Assembly: GCF_030412015.1 (NCBI RefSeq)
Contig: NZ_JASNRD010000033.1
Span: 1-36,983 of the forward strand
Source: Massilia sp. YIM B02763
GTDB taxonomy: Bacteria; Pseudomonadota; Gammaproteobacteria; Burkholderiales; Burkholderiaceae_D
DNA: 36,983 nt
Reading direction: 5' to 3'
Under the pieces are notes generated by a model. It worked only from the letters and a program-made list of their open reading frames with translations. It made no database searches and was not told the DNA's origin. The translations under genes were made by a program, and so were the position numbers. Positions 1 through 8,314 of this stretch are shown one piece after another. The stretch's first letter is position 1. Every line of letters starts with the position of its first letter.

Positions 1-32
1 AAGCGGGACGGGTGTTGCAGCCCGTCCCGCTT
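1..32 (-). terminator. Hairpin terminator of the polysaccharide export operon
   Basis: A perfect 12-bp stem (1-12 with 21-32) closes an 8-nt loop, 31 nt after the stop codon of the Wzc-like gene. It is GC-rich and begins with AA on the plus strand, as expected before a U-tract in the minus-strand transcript. The U-tract itself would lie outside the window, so termination is inferred from position and stem strength. Confidence 0.55.
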
Positions 33-63
33 CCTGGCCAGCCGATGGCGCACGGCGCACGCG

Positions 64-2349
64 TCACCCCTTCGAGAAGCCGATCTGCCCCGCGATCCCG
101 AAGCGCGGGTGGGCGCCGTACGCGCCCAGGCGCGGCGCCATGTCGTTGAACAGCACGCCTTGCGGAGACACGCCGGCGTGGTTCAGGCGCTTGATCGACT
201 CGTTGATCTGGGCCTCGTTGGTACGGCCCGAGCGCGCCACGATGAAGACGGCGCCGGCGTGGGCGCCGATGATCAGCGCGTCGGCGACCTCGAGCAGCGG
301 CGGCGGATCGACCAGCACCAGGTCGTAGCCGCAGGCCACCTGCTGCAGCAGGCCGCCCAGGTTCAGGTGCAGCAGGAATTCCGAGCGGTTCGACGGCAAC
401 TCTCCCGTCGGAATGAAGTCGAGGTTCTCGATGACGTCGTGGTGGATCACGTCCTTCGCCGGCGAGCCCTTGACGATGGCGCTCGACAGGCCGCGATCGC
501 GCTTGACGCCGAAGTAGCGGTGCAGCTGGCCGCTGCGCAGGTCGGCATCGATCAGCAGCACGCGCTTGCCGCTCGCGGCCATCACGGCGGCGAAGTTGGC
601 CGAGACGAAGGACTTGCCCAGCCCCCGGGTGGGACCGGCGAACATCACGATGTTGTTGCGGAAATGCGGCATCGAGAACTGCAGCGCGGCGCGGAAGCTG
701 CGCAGGCTCTCGACGGCCGGGTCTTCCGGCATGATCCGGGCCAGCAGCGGCAGGATGCCGTCCCTGCGCGACTTGCGCATCAGCTTGTCCTGGTTGCTGC
801 TGTGCGGGATCGTGGCGTACACGACGCGCGCGCGCAGCAGGCGCTCGATCCGGTACGGGTCGTCGATGCCGCCGGCCAGGGACTTGCGCGCGAACGCGAG
901 CAGCGTGCCCAGGAACAGGCCGGTAACGACGGCCAGCGCGACGATCAGGGCCCGGTTCGGCTTGATCGGCTTTTCCGGCGGGATCGGCGCATCGACCATG
1001 CGCACGTTGCTCACGCGTCCGACCGAGATCAGGCGCAGTTGCTGGGCCGTGTTCGACAGCGCCGTGTAGAGGTCGGTATTGACCTTGATGTCGCGCGTCA
1101 GGCGCGCCTCGTCCTGCTCCAGCTCGGGCAGCGACTTGATGCGGGCGTTGATCTCGGCGATCTCGGCATCGACTTCCTGGCGCTGGCGGTTGATCGCGAC
1201 CATGATCGGATGGTCTTCCGTGAACCGTGCCAGCAATTCCGTCTTCTTCTGGATCAGCTCGATCCTGCGGGTGCGCGCCGCGGCCGCCTGCGCCAGGCTC
1301 ATGCGCGCCTCTTCCTGCAGGTCGACGGTGCCGTGCCGGTTGCGGAACTGGTTGTAGCGGTCCTCGGCCTGTTCCAGCTGGCGCTTGAGCACGGGCAGCT
1401 GCTGGTTCAGGAAGGCCAGCGACTTTTCCGCCTCCTCGGTCTTGCGCGCCAGGTTCTGGCGCATGTATTCCCTTCCGATCTCGCTCAGCACGCTGTGGGT
1501 GCGGCGCGCGCTCTCGCCCTGGAGCTTGACCTGGATGATGCCCGACTGCTTGCCCTGCTCCGTGATCATGAGCGCATTCTGGATCCCCTGGATCATGGCC
1601 ACGCGCGACATGCGCCGCAGCGTGAAGCGCGCCCCGGCGTTCGCCTGCATGCGCTCGACCTTCAGTTCGATCGTGCCCTCGGGCACCGGCACGCGGTAGC
1701 GCAGGCCCACGTCGCCGTCGAACACGATGCGCTGGCCGCCGCCGGAAAAACGGAAGCGCTGCTTGCCCAGGGCCGTCAGCGTGAATTCGCGGCCCAGCCA
1801 GGCCTCCGGCACCTCGAACAGCGGCACCTCGGCCTTTTCTCCGCCCCATACATAGCCGCCGTAGCCGAACAGGCCCGGCTGCGACAGCGCCCCGCCGTTC
1901 TGGTTGGCGAACCAGAAGCCGGCGATGGGGAAATACTTCGGCCGCACGTCGATGCACAGCCGCAGGTTGTCGACCGCGCGCGACACCACCATGCGCGAGC
2001 GCAGCAGTTCCATCTCGGCGATCGCGGCCTTCTTGGTCTCGAACAGCGAGGACGCTTCGCTCAGGATGTTCTTCGAGGCGTTCGGGCTTTCCTCCTCGAC
2101 GTGGATCATCAGGTTCGCCTCGTAGACGGGCTTGGCGACGAGGGCGTACAGCACGGCCACCAGCGTGATCAGCGCCGTGATGCCGCCGATCAGCCAGCGG
2201 TTGTCGAACAGCGTGTTCAGGTAGCCCTTGAGGTCGAACGCCGGCTCTTCCTGGGGGCCGTCGACGACGCGCGGGTCGAACGGCACGGACAGCAGCGGCG
2301 GACGGGGAACGACGGGCGTCAGGGATTGCGGTTCTCCAGGCATGGTCAT
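64..2349 (-). CDS. Wzc/EpsG-like polysaccharide chain-length ATPase (BY-kinase family)
   Basis: Inner-membrane polysaccharide co-polymerase fused to a cytoplasmic P-loop ATPase, 761 residues, the usual size for Wzc-type proteins. TM1 lies near residues 53-73. The periplasmic Wzz-like part has coiled-coil helices around 300-430. A proline motif near 454-464 precedes TM2 (about 466-487). In the kinase domain, Walker A is GPTRGLGKS (572-580), A' is LLIDADLR (598-605) and Walker B is LVLVDPPP (677-684). Family members drive export and length control of capsule or exopolysaccharide together with a Wza channel, whose gene lies 60 nt upstream. The ATG at 2349 has GGAG at good spacing. Oddities: the C-terminal tail contains a single tyrosine (Y744) instead of the usual cluster, and arginine replaces the common proline in Walker A. 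The family is sure; the tyrosine-kinase activity is less so. Confidence 0.93.
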   Translation of the reverse strand: MTMPGEPQSLTPVVPRPPLLSVPFDPRVVDGPQEEPAFDLKGYLNTLFDNRWLIGGITALITLVAVLYALVAKPVYEANLMIHVEEESPNASKNILSEASSLFETKKAAIAEMELLRSRMVVSRAVDNLRLCIDVRPKYFPIAGFWFANQNGGALSQPGLFGYGGYVWGGEKAEVPLFEVPEAWLGREFTLTALGKQRFRFSGGGQRIVFDGDVGLRYRVPVPEGTIELKVERMQANAGARFTLRRMSRVAMIQGIQNALMITEQGKQSGIIQVKLQGESARRTHSVLSEIGREYMRQNLARKTEEAEKSLAFLNQQLPVLKRQLEQAEDRYNQFRNRHGTVDLQEEARMSLAQAAAARTRRIELIQKKTELLARFTEDHPIMVAINRQRQEVDAEIAEINARIKSLPELEQDEARLTRDIKVNTDLYTALSNTAQQLRLISVGRVSNVRMVDAPIPPEKPIKPNRALIVALAVVTGLFLGTLLAFARKSLAGGIDDPYRIERLLRARVVYATIPHSSNQDKLMRKSRRDGILPLLARIMPEDPAVESLRSFRAALQFSMPHFRNNIVMFAGPTRGLGKSFVSANFAAVMAASGKRVLLIDADLRSGQLHRYFGVKRDRGLSSAIVKGSPAKDVIHHDVIENLDFIPTGELPSNRSEFLLHLNLGGLLQQVACGYDLVLVDPPPLLEVADALIIGAHAGAVFIVARSGRTNEAQINESIKRLNHAGVSPQGVLFNDMAPRLGAYGAHPRFGIAGQIGFSKG

Positions 2350-2409
2350 GGCTGGCTCCGGTAATACACGGCGATGGGGCTTGCAGTTCGGGTCGGCACT
2401 GCCAGGCCC

Positions 2410-3558
2410 TCAAGGCCGGTTGGTCGCGTTGACGGCCGAGGTGAGCGCGCCGGGGAACAGGAGGCTCAGGTTGCGGTTCCAGTTGGCCAGCGGCGTGGCC
2501 GCCACGTAGACGATGTCCTTGGGCCGCAGCTCGAAGGCCTCGGCCATCGCCAGCGAGCCGGCCACGCGCGCGTCGAGCTGGAACACGCGGGTGCGCTCCG
2601 TTTCCTTGCGCACGACATAGACCTGGCGCGCGTCGCCGGACAGCGGGCTGATGCCGCCGCTCTCGCCCAGCGCCTCGTTGAGGGTAAGGCGGCCGTCGTG
2701 CATGGTCAGCGCCTTGGGCGTGACGACCTCGCCGGACACGAACACCTTGCTTTCGTCGCGCGAACGCACGCGCACCACGTCGCCCGGGGCCAGCATCACC
2801 AGGCCGGGATTGATGTTGCGCTGGACGAGGTCGCGCAGGTTGATCAGGTGGCGCTCCTGGCCCCGCTCGATCAGGATGCGGCTCTGGTCGGCCGTGGGCA
2901 GCAGGCCGCCGGCGCGGTTCAGCGCCTCGACCAGCGTCATCGGAATGTCGTTGATCGCCTGCAGGCCGGGCGCCTTGACCTCGCCGTCGATGTACACGCG
3001 CTTGCTGCGGTAGGCCTGCACGCGCAGCGTGACGTTCGGATGGGCGATGTACTTGGCCAGCCTGGTGGTGAGCAGCGTGGCCGCGCCCTCCTCCGTGAGA
3101 CCCTGGACCGTCAGCAGGCCGGCCAGCGGGAACTGGATGCGGCCCTGATGGTCGACGACGTAGCCCTGCGGCGCCGCGGTGGCGGTGGCCGCGGCGGCCG
3201 CCACGGGGTCTGGGGCGGACGAGGTGACGAGGGTGCCCGTGAGCTCGGGGTGGTCCCAGACGACGATGGACAGGATGTCGCCGACGCCGATGGCATAGGG
3301 CGGCGGATCGGGCACCAGCAGGCGGTCGAGGTCCTGGTTGGCCTGCTCCCGGTACTGCTGCTTTTCCGTTGCGATCAATTGTTCCGTGATCATTTCGGTC
3401 GGCGGCGCGGGTTCGTTCGCGGCCCCGTCCTGGGAACGGAACTGGATGCCGTGCGAACAGCCGGCGAGCATCGCCGCGGACACGAAGGCGAAGACGAGGA
3501 CGTGCGCGAGCGCCAGGAACAACGCGCGCGCCGAGAATTGCGTCGTGGAAGCATGCAT
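2410..3558 (-). CDS. Wza/EpsE-like polysaccharide export outer-membrane lipoprotein
   Basis: Outer-membrane channel subunit for polysaccharide secretion, 382 residues. The N-terminus is a signal peptide ending in the lipobox LAGC (31-34), so Cys34 should be lipidated. A Poly_export domain follows (motif YAIGVGDILSIVVW), then two SLBB-type beta-grasp repeats (around VYIDGEVKAPGL and VFVSGEVVTPKAL), the standard Wza order. I chose the ATG at 3558. The frame stays open to a TTG at 3594, but that adds 12 residues in front of an otherwise normal signal peptide. The gene sits between the TonB-like gene and the Wzc-like gene on the same strand, and Wza and Wzc proteins normally form one trans-envelope complex. 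No outer-membrane C-terminal helix was modelled, so the exact subfamily is open. Confidence 0.92.
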   Translation of the reverse strand: MHASTTQFSARALFLALAHVLVFAFVSAAMLAGCSHGIQFRSQDGAANEPAPPTEMITEQLIATEKQQYREQANQDLDRLLVPDPPPYAIGVGDILSIVVWDHPELTGTLVTSSAPDPVAAAAATATAAPQGYVVDHQGRIQFPLAGLLTVQGLTEEGAATLLTTRLAKYIAHPNVTLRVQAYRSKRVYIDGEVKAPGLQAINDIPMTLVEALNRAGGLLPTADQSRILIERGQERHLINLRDLVQRNINPGLVMLAPGDVVRVRSRDESKVFVSGEVVTPKALTMHDGRLTLNEALGESGGISPLSGDARQVYVVRKETERTRVFQLDARVAGSLAMAEAFELRPKDIVYVAATPLANWNRNLSLLFPGALTSAVNATNRP

Positions 3559-3660
3559 GGTTGCCTGTCGATATGTGCTGCCAGCCTCTGGCAATCAGAG
3601 TCAGGGTAAGCCGCTTACCCATATCGGCTTTAATGCACGTCAAACGGCAGGCTCAGGTCA

Positions 3661-3685
3661 GCCGTGGTCCGCGGCGGACCACGGC
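3661..3685. repeat. Perfect 11-bp hairpin between the tonB-like and wza-like genes
   Basis: GCCGTGGTCCG (3661-3671) and its reverse complement (3675-3685) enclose a 3-nt loop. The hairpin lies 8 nt after the stop codon of the TonB-like gene, inside the presumed operon, and no U-tract follows on either strand. It could be a 3'-end mRNA stabiliser, a weak terminator or a protein-binding palindrome. Confidence 0.6.
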
Positions 3686-3693
3686 CGCAGGCG

Positions 3694-5640
3694 TCAGCGC
3701 ACCTCTTCCAGCAGGCGCAGCACGCCGGCGAAGCTCCACACGCGGCGCAGTTCGATCACGTCGTACTGGGCGGCGACGTTGGGCGGGAACGCCGCGTAGC
3801 GCGCGTTCAGGCGCACGATGCGGCGCACCACCTCGTCGATGTCCGGACGTCCGCTGGAGCGCACGATGACCACGTCCTCGACGCTGCCGTCGCTGCGGAT
3901 CGCCACGCTGACCACCGGGTCGATGCGCACGCCACCTTCGAGCTGGGCGGTGCTCAGGATGGCGTTGCGCTCGATCTTCTGGCGCACGCCGTCGATGTAC
4001 ATGCGCAGGGGCACGTCGCGGCGCGCCGCATCGGCCAGCGCGCGGCGCAGCGCCCTGGCCGCCTCCTCGGCCGGACGCATCGCCTGCGGCACCGACTTGC
4101 CGATGTCGAGGCCGCGCACCAGGTCGCGTGCGCGCGACGCCAGGTCGCCGCCCGCCGCGCCGCGCGGCACCGCGCCGCCGCCGGCACCGCCAGTGCCCGT
4201 CCCCGATCCAGCCGCAGCGCCTGCCCCCGGTGCGCGCACGCCGCCGAAGTCGTCGCCGGCCGGCGCCGGGCGCGCCGCCTCCTGGCGCGCCAGGCGCGCG
4301 TTGTCCTCGGCCTGGCGGCGCGCCTGCTCGACGGCCTGGGCACGCTGGCGCTCCTGTTCGGCTGCCTGCTGGCGCGCCGCTTCCTCGGCGCGCCGCTGCT
4401 GCGCCTGCTGCTGGGCCACCTGCTCCGCCCGCTCCTGCTCGATCTGCTGCGCACGCTGCCGTTCGACCTGGCGGCGCGTGCGTTCCTCGGCCTCGCGCTG
4501 CGCCAGCTGCTGCTCGGCCTGCTGCTGCGCGATCTGCTGCTGCGCGATCTGCTGCTGCGCGATCTGCTGCGCGCGCTCCTGCTCGGCCCGCTCATGGTCT
4601 GCCCGCTCCTGCGCCAGCTGCGCCAGCCGCTGCTGCTCGGCCAATTGCTGGCGCGCCAGCTCCTCGGCCTGGCGCTGCTGGGCCGCGAGTTGCTGCGCAC
4701 GCTGCTGCTCGGCCTGCTGCTGCGCCTGCTGCCGGGCCAGCTGCTCGGCAGCCTGGCGTTCCTCCTGGCGGGCGCGCTGCCGCGCCTCGTCCGCCAGGCG
4801 CGCGTCGTCAACCAGGCGCTGGCGCTGCGCGAGTTCCTGCTGGTAACGCGCGTCGTCCTGGGCCAGGCGCCGTTCCTGCTCGTCGCGCTGGCGGCGCGCG
4901 GCGGCGTCCGTCTCGGCCAGCAGGGCGGCCTCTTCGGCGTCGCGCCTTGCGGCGCGTTCCTGTTCGCGCTGTTCGGCAAGGCGCTCGCGTTCGCGCAGGC
5001 GCTCCTGCTCGCGTCGTTCTTCCGCCGCGGCCTCTTCCCGCGCCAGCGCCTCGGCCTGCGCGGCATCGTCCTCGGCATCGGATGCTGCATCGGCCACGGC
5101 GTCGGGCAAGGCGGCGACCTCGGGCAGCGGCACCTTGAAGTCGCTGTCCTCACGCGTGTCCCGGGCGATCACGCGCTCGTGCAGCGTGTCCGCCAGCGGC
5201 TTCGGGCGCGGCTTCGGGCGGCGCCGCGCGAGCCGCTGGGTGACGGCGGGCCGTGCCGGCGCCGGCGCGGTCGGCGGGGCCGGCTTGGCCGGATCGAGCA
5301 GCGTGAAGCCGCGCCGCGCTGCGGCCGGCGCCGGTGCGGCACGCACGGGCGCGGCGGCAGGCGCCGGCTGAACGGAAGGCGTTGCCAGCGCCGTGGCCAC
5401 GGATGGCGCAGGAACCGGCACGGGCGGCGCCGGCGGCACGGTCGCAGGGACCGTCACCGGCGCCGGCGGCGCCAGGCGCACCGACAGCGGCGCGCCCGGG
5501 CCCGGCCTCAATCCCGGCACGCCGAACTGCAGCGCCAGCAACAGGCAATGCAGCAGGATGGAAACCAGCAATCCCCACGCGAGACGGCGCTGGGAAGGAT
5601 CCATGGAATGGGCGGCCGGAGCCGTGGCGGCGGTGGTCAT
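3694..5640 (-). CDS. TonB/TolA-like energy transducer with a very long coiled coil
   Basis: Predicted inner-membrane protein of 648 residues spanning the periplasm. Parts in order: a short cytoplasmic N-terminus, one TM helix (about 19-39), a Pro/Ala-rich stretch (about 45-150, with RRRPKPRPKP), a charged Gln/Glu/Arg/Ala coiled coil of about 270 residues (190-465), a Gly-rich linker, and a C-terminal TonB-type domain in the last 95 residues (contains VSVAIRSDGSVEDVVIVRSS). TonB and TolA couple the proton-motive force to outer-membrane proteins through such domains. The coiled coil resembles TolA, the C-terminal domain TonB. The ATG at 5640 is preferred over a GTG at 5727 because the TM helix then sits normally; no strong Shine-Dalgarno is visible. 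It is the first gene before wza- and wzc-like genes, suggesting a role in polysaccharide export or its outer-membrane step. No ExbB/ExbD or TolQ/TolR genes are nearby. Confidence 0.85.
   Translation of the reverse strand: MTTAATAPAAHSMDPSQRRLAWGLLVSILLHCLLLALQFGVPGLRPGPGAPLSVRLAPPAPVTVPATVPPAPPVPVPAPSVATALATPSVQPAPAAAPVRAAPAPAAARRGFTLLDPAKPAPPTAPAPARPAVTQRLARRRPKPRPKPLADTLHERVIARDTREDSDFKVPLPEVAALPDAVADAASDAEDDAAQAEALAREEAAAEERREQERLRERERLAEQREQERAARRDAEEAALLAETDAAARRQRDEQERRLAQDDARYQQELAQRQRLVDDARLADEARQRARQEERQAAEQLARQQAQQQAEQQRAQQLAAQQRQAEELARQQLAEQQRLAQLAQERADHERAEQERAQQIAQQQIAQQQIAQQQAEQQLAQREAEERTRRQVERQRAQQIEQERAEQVAQQQAQQRRAEEAARQQAAEQERQRAQAVEQARRQAEDNARLARQEAARPAPAGDDFGGVRAPGAGAAAGSGTGTGGAGGGAVPRGAAGGDLASRARDLVRGLDIGKSVPQAMRPAEEAARALRRALADAARRDVPLRMYIDGVRQKIERNAILSTAQLEGGVRIDPVVSVAIRSDGSVEDVVIVRSSGRPDIDEVVRRIVRLNARYAAFPPNVAAQYDVIELRRVWSFAGVLRLLEEVR
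4516..4575. repeat. 15-bp tandem repeat inside the coiled coil of the TonB-like gene
   Basis: The unit gatctgctgctgcgc occurs at 4531-4545 and 4546-4560, with one-sided variants before (4516-4530) and after (4561-4575). On the coding strand it encodes repeats of AQQQI, giving a run of Gln/Ala/Ile pentads. The surrounding 4300-4800 is also low-complexity. The repeat is coding and probably length-variable between strains. Confidence 0.75.
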
Positions 5641-5685
5641 GCGGGTGTCGTCGAATGGATGTAGCAGATGGGAAATATTGCCCGA

Positions 5686-5715
5686 TTGATAGCATAGCTT
5701 ACACGCGGCAGTAAA
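5686..5715 (-). promoter_or_regulatory. Possible promoter of the export operon
   Basis: On the minus strand, TTTACT (5715-5710) and TATCAA (5691-5686) are separated by 18 bp, about 45 nt before the chosen start of the TonB-like gene. Both boxes are imperfect. This AT-richer stretch is the only promoter-like one in the divergent gap. Confidence 0.3.
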
Positions 5716-5799
5716 GCACGCGCGCACGCTTGGGCTGCACGGTTCTGGACGCCGTTCCCCTTCCCGCTACAATGAAGCGGACGACCTGCAGGGGGCGGC

Positions 5800-7104
5800 A
5801 TGGCATCTCCGGGATTCATCTTCGCGACAGGCATCGAGAACAGCATCCCGACCATCCAGGACGGCCGGGTACGCATGGACGAGATGGAAAAGTGCGGCCA
5901 CTACCGCCACTGGCGCACGGACTTCGACCTGGTCGAGGAACTGGGCCTGAAGGTGCTGCGCTACGGCGCCCCGCTGCACCGCACCTGGCTCGGTCCCGAG
6001 CGGCACGACTGGGAATTCGCCGACCTCGCGTTCAACGACCTGCGGCGCCGTAACATCGCCTGCATCGTCGACCTGTGCCATTTCGGCGTGCCCGACTGGA
6101 TCGGCAACTTCCAGAATCCCGACTTTCCCGAGCTGTTCGCCGCCTACGCCGGCACCTTCGCCCGCCGCTATCCCTGGCTGCAGCTCTATACCCCGATCAA
6201 CGAGATGTCGATCTGCGCCCTGTTCTCCGCCCTGTACGGCTGGTGGAACGAGCAGATGACGACGGACCGCGGGTTCGTCACGGCGCTCAAGCACATCGTC
6301 AAGGCCAATGTGCTGGCCATGCACGCCATCCTGCAGGTGCGTCCCGATGCGCTGTTCGTGCAGAGCGAGTCGAGCGAATATTTTCACGCCGAAAGCCCGG
6401 CCGCGATCGGTCCGGCCGAGCTGCGCAATGCGCGCCGCTTCCTGTCGCTCGACCTGAACTTCGGCCGCCGCGTCGATTCCGACATGTACGAATACATGCT
6501 CGACAACGGCATGACGCGCGACGAGTACCACTTCTTCCTGCAGAACAACCTGAAGCACCACTGCATCATGGGCAACGATTACTACCAGACCAACGAGCAC
6601 TACGTGTCGCCCGACGGCCTGACGCGCGCGGCCGGCGAGATCTTCGGCTACGCCGTGATCACCCACCAGTACTACAACCGCTACCGCCTGCCCGTGATGC
6701 ACACGGAAACCAATCTGTGCGAAGGACCGCGCGGCGACGAGGCCGTCTACTGGCTGCGCAAGGAATGGGCCAACGTGCTGAGGGTGCGCAACAACGGCGT
6801 GCCGCTGGTGGGCTTTACCTGGTACTCGCTGACCGACCAGGTCGACTGGGACACGGCGCTGCGCGAGGACAACGGCAACGTCAACGCGCTCGGCCTGTTC
6901 GACCTGGACCGCAAGATCCGTCCCGTCGGCATCGCCTACAAGGAGCTCGTGCGCGACTGGATGGCGGTGCTGCCGACGCAGAGTGTATGCTTGCAGGTAC
7001 CGATCGTGATGCCGCACGAGTTCCAGCGCCAGGTCCAGCCGCCCACCGGCTGGCCGTTCGACGACGACGCCACCCTCGCCCCGCCCACCGAGGAACGGGA
7101 ATGA
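5800..7104 (+). CDS. Family-1-type glycoside hydrolase (beta-glucosidase-like)
   Basis: Putative cytoplasmic glycosidase of 434 residues with a TIM-barrel GH1-type sequence and no signal peptide. The likely acid/base is E135 in TPINEMS, corresponding to the T-x-NEP motif of GH1. The likely nucleophile is E303 in MHTETN, corresponding to the I/VTENG motif. The later WYSLTDQVDW segment matches the conserved aglycone-side tryptophan region. The ATG at 5800 is preceded by AGGGGG at suitable spacing. A TACAAT box at 5768-5773 may be its -10. It is divergent from the polysaccharide export operon and convergent with the metallo-hydrolase (12-nt gap). The shortened motifs resemble GH1-like domains fused to RmlD-type reductases elsewhere, so the substrate may be a polysaccharide-derived oligosaccharide. 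That is inference; the substrate is unknown. Confidence 0.8.
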   Translation: MASPGFIFATGIENSIPTIQDGRVRMDEMEKCGHYRHWRTDFDLVEELGLKVLRYGAPLHRTWLGPERHDWEFADLAFNDLRRRNIACIVDLCHFGVPDWIGNFQNPDFPELFAAYAGTFARRYPWLQLYTPINEMSICALFSALYGWWNEQMTTDRGFVTALKHIVKANVLAMHAILQVRPDALFVQSESSEYFHAESPAAIGPAELRNARRFLSLDLNFGRRVDSDMYEYMLDNGMTRDEYHFFLQNNLKHHCIMGNDYYQTNEHYVSPDGLTRAAGEIFGYAVITHQYYNRYRLPVMHTETNLCEGPRGDEAVYWLRKEWANVLRVRNNGVPLVGFTWYSLTDQVDWDTALREDNGNVNALGLFDLDRKIRPVGIAYKELVRDWMAVLPTQSVCLQVPIVMPHEFQRQVQPPTGWPFDDDATLAPPTEERE

Positions 7105-7116
7105 GCGCCGGCGCCG

Positions 7117-8082
7117 CTACCGACGGTTCGGCACGAAGGTATAGGTCTCGCCGTGCGCCAGGTAGACCACCTGCTGTTCCAGGCCCGCGGCCTGCACCTC
7201 GCGCGCGAAATCGGCCAGCGGCGACTTGAACACGTCGTAGTCGTTGTAATGGATCGGAATCGCCTTCTTCGGCTGCACGATCTGCATCAGCTGCACGCCG
7301 TCCTTGCCATCCATCGTCACCTTGAACACGCCCAGGATGCGCGTGCCGCCCAGGTGCAGCAGCGCCAGGTCGATGCCGGGGAAGCGCTGCGGGATGTTCC
7401 GGAGGTCGTCGTAGACCAGCGTGTCGCCGCTGATGTACATGCGGTACGAGGGCGTGGCGGGGTTCGGGCCGAAGTCCAGCACCGACCCCATCACGCTGGG
7501 GAGCAGCGCCTGCATGCCGGCCTTGCCGTGGCGCCCGGGGGCGGCGGTGATGCGCAATTTCGCTTCGCCCTTCTCCACCTCGACGGCATCCCAGGTCGCC
7601 AGGCCGATCGTGCGCGTGAAGCCCAGCTCCTTCAGTTTTCCGGCCGCACCCGTGGTGGTGACGACGGGCGTGTTGCGCGCCAGCTTTTCCTGCACCAGCT
7701 TGTCGAAATGGTCTTCGTGCAGGTGCGACAGGATGACGAGGTCGATGGGCGGCAATTGCGCAAGATCGATGGCGGGATTGGTCAGGCGCTCCGACGTGAG
7801 GCCGTAGCCCAGGTGCACGTGGTCGCCCTTGTGCAGGAAGTTCGGGTCGGTGAGGATCGTCAAACCCTGGTAGTGGATCAGGACCGTCGCCGTGCCGATG
7901 AATTGCACGCTGCCGCTCGCCTGGCTGTCGGCCGGGGCGCTTGCGGCAGGCAGCCGCAGCGACGACACTTGTCCCTGCGCGGCCGGCTTGGCCGCGTCCT
8001 GGGCACGGCCCGGCGATCCCGCCAGGGCCAGGACGACCGCGGGGATGAGAACGGTCCACTTGCGCATACGATTCCTCGACAT
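7117..8082 (-). CDS. Exported metallo-beta-lactamase-fold hydrolase
   Basis: Protein of 321 residues with a Sec-type signal peptide (hydrophobic core about 9-22, probable cleavage after SPGRA near residue 27), so probably periplasmic. The metal site motif HLHEDH gives H120, H122, D124 and H125. A later ISGDT segment fits the second metal-ligand region. The overall form is the Beta-lactamase_2/UlaG-like branch of the superfamily (TVLIHYQGLTILTDPNF near the N-terminus), whose members hydrolyse diverse esters, lactones and phosphodiesters. It is not recognisably an antibiotic-resistance beta-lactamase. The ATG at 8082 has AAGGAG six nt upstream. It is transcribed towards the glycosidase and divergently from the diguanylate cyclase. 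The substrate cannot be deduced. Confidence 0.85.
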   Translation of the reverse strand: MSRNRMRKWTVLIPAVVLALAGSPGRAQDAAKPAAQGQVSSLRLPAASAPADSQASGSVQFIGTATVLIHYQGLTILTDPNFLHKGDHVHLGYGLTSERLTNPAIDLAQLPPIDLVILSHLHEDHFDKLVQEKLARNTPVVTTTGAAGKLKELGFTRTIGLATWDAVEVEKGEAKLRITAAPGRHGKAGMQALLPSVMGSVLDFGPNPATPSYRMYISGDTLVYDDLRNIPQRFPGIDLALLHLGGTRILGVFKVTMDGKDGVQLMQIVQPKKAIPIHYNDYDVFKSPLADFAREVQAAGLEQQVVYLAHGETYTFVPNRR

Positions 8083-8314
8083 GGAAACTCCTTGATGACG
8101 GTATCAGCGCAGCGACGTTATCACGATCACAAGAGCGATGTCGTTACCTTGCAACGACGCATGTTTTTGCAGTCATTCACCTGATCGGCACACAAATCTG
8201 ATGTATATACAACAAACTCGTGTTTAACGCCTTCCACTAAACATTTTTGTTGCCGTCGACCAAGATTTTTCTTGTAGACTTGTCAGTCTGGCACTTTACA
8301 TTTGCGGGGAAGCC
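8083..8314. other. AT-richer divergent intergenic region
   Basis: These 232 bp separate the metallo-hydrolase and diguanylate cyclase starts and are clearly AT-richer than the flanking genes, so they should hold both promoters. I see no perfect -35/-10 pair. TTGTAG (8272-8277) and TTACAT (8296-8301) are 18 bp apart on the plus strand, but would leave almost no leader before the start at 8315. No small ORF with a ribosome-binding site is evident. Confidence 0.5.

Noticed and set aside
109..2364. A 751-codon plus-strand open frame opposite the Wzc-like gene.
   Set aside because: Antisense shadow: Arg/Ala/Gln-rich, no ribosome-binding site, while the minus strand has clear Walker motifs.
4516..4575. 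Tandem repeats as a CRISPR or regulatory repeat.
   Set aside because: The 15-bp units are in frame within a coding coiled coil and have no spacers.
3664..5664. A leucine-rich plus-strand open frame (repeated LLLRDLL) that looks like a membrane protein.
   Set aside because: It is the complement of the Gln/Ala coiled-coil codons of the TonB-like gene; the repeats arise from CTG/CAG symmetry.
7117..8082. A beta-lactamase resistance gene.
   Set aside because: The metal motif and general fold fit the broad Beta-lactamase_2/UlaG-like group; nothing specific for antibiotic hydrolysis is visible.
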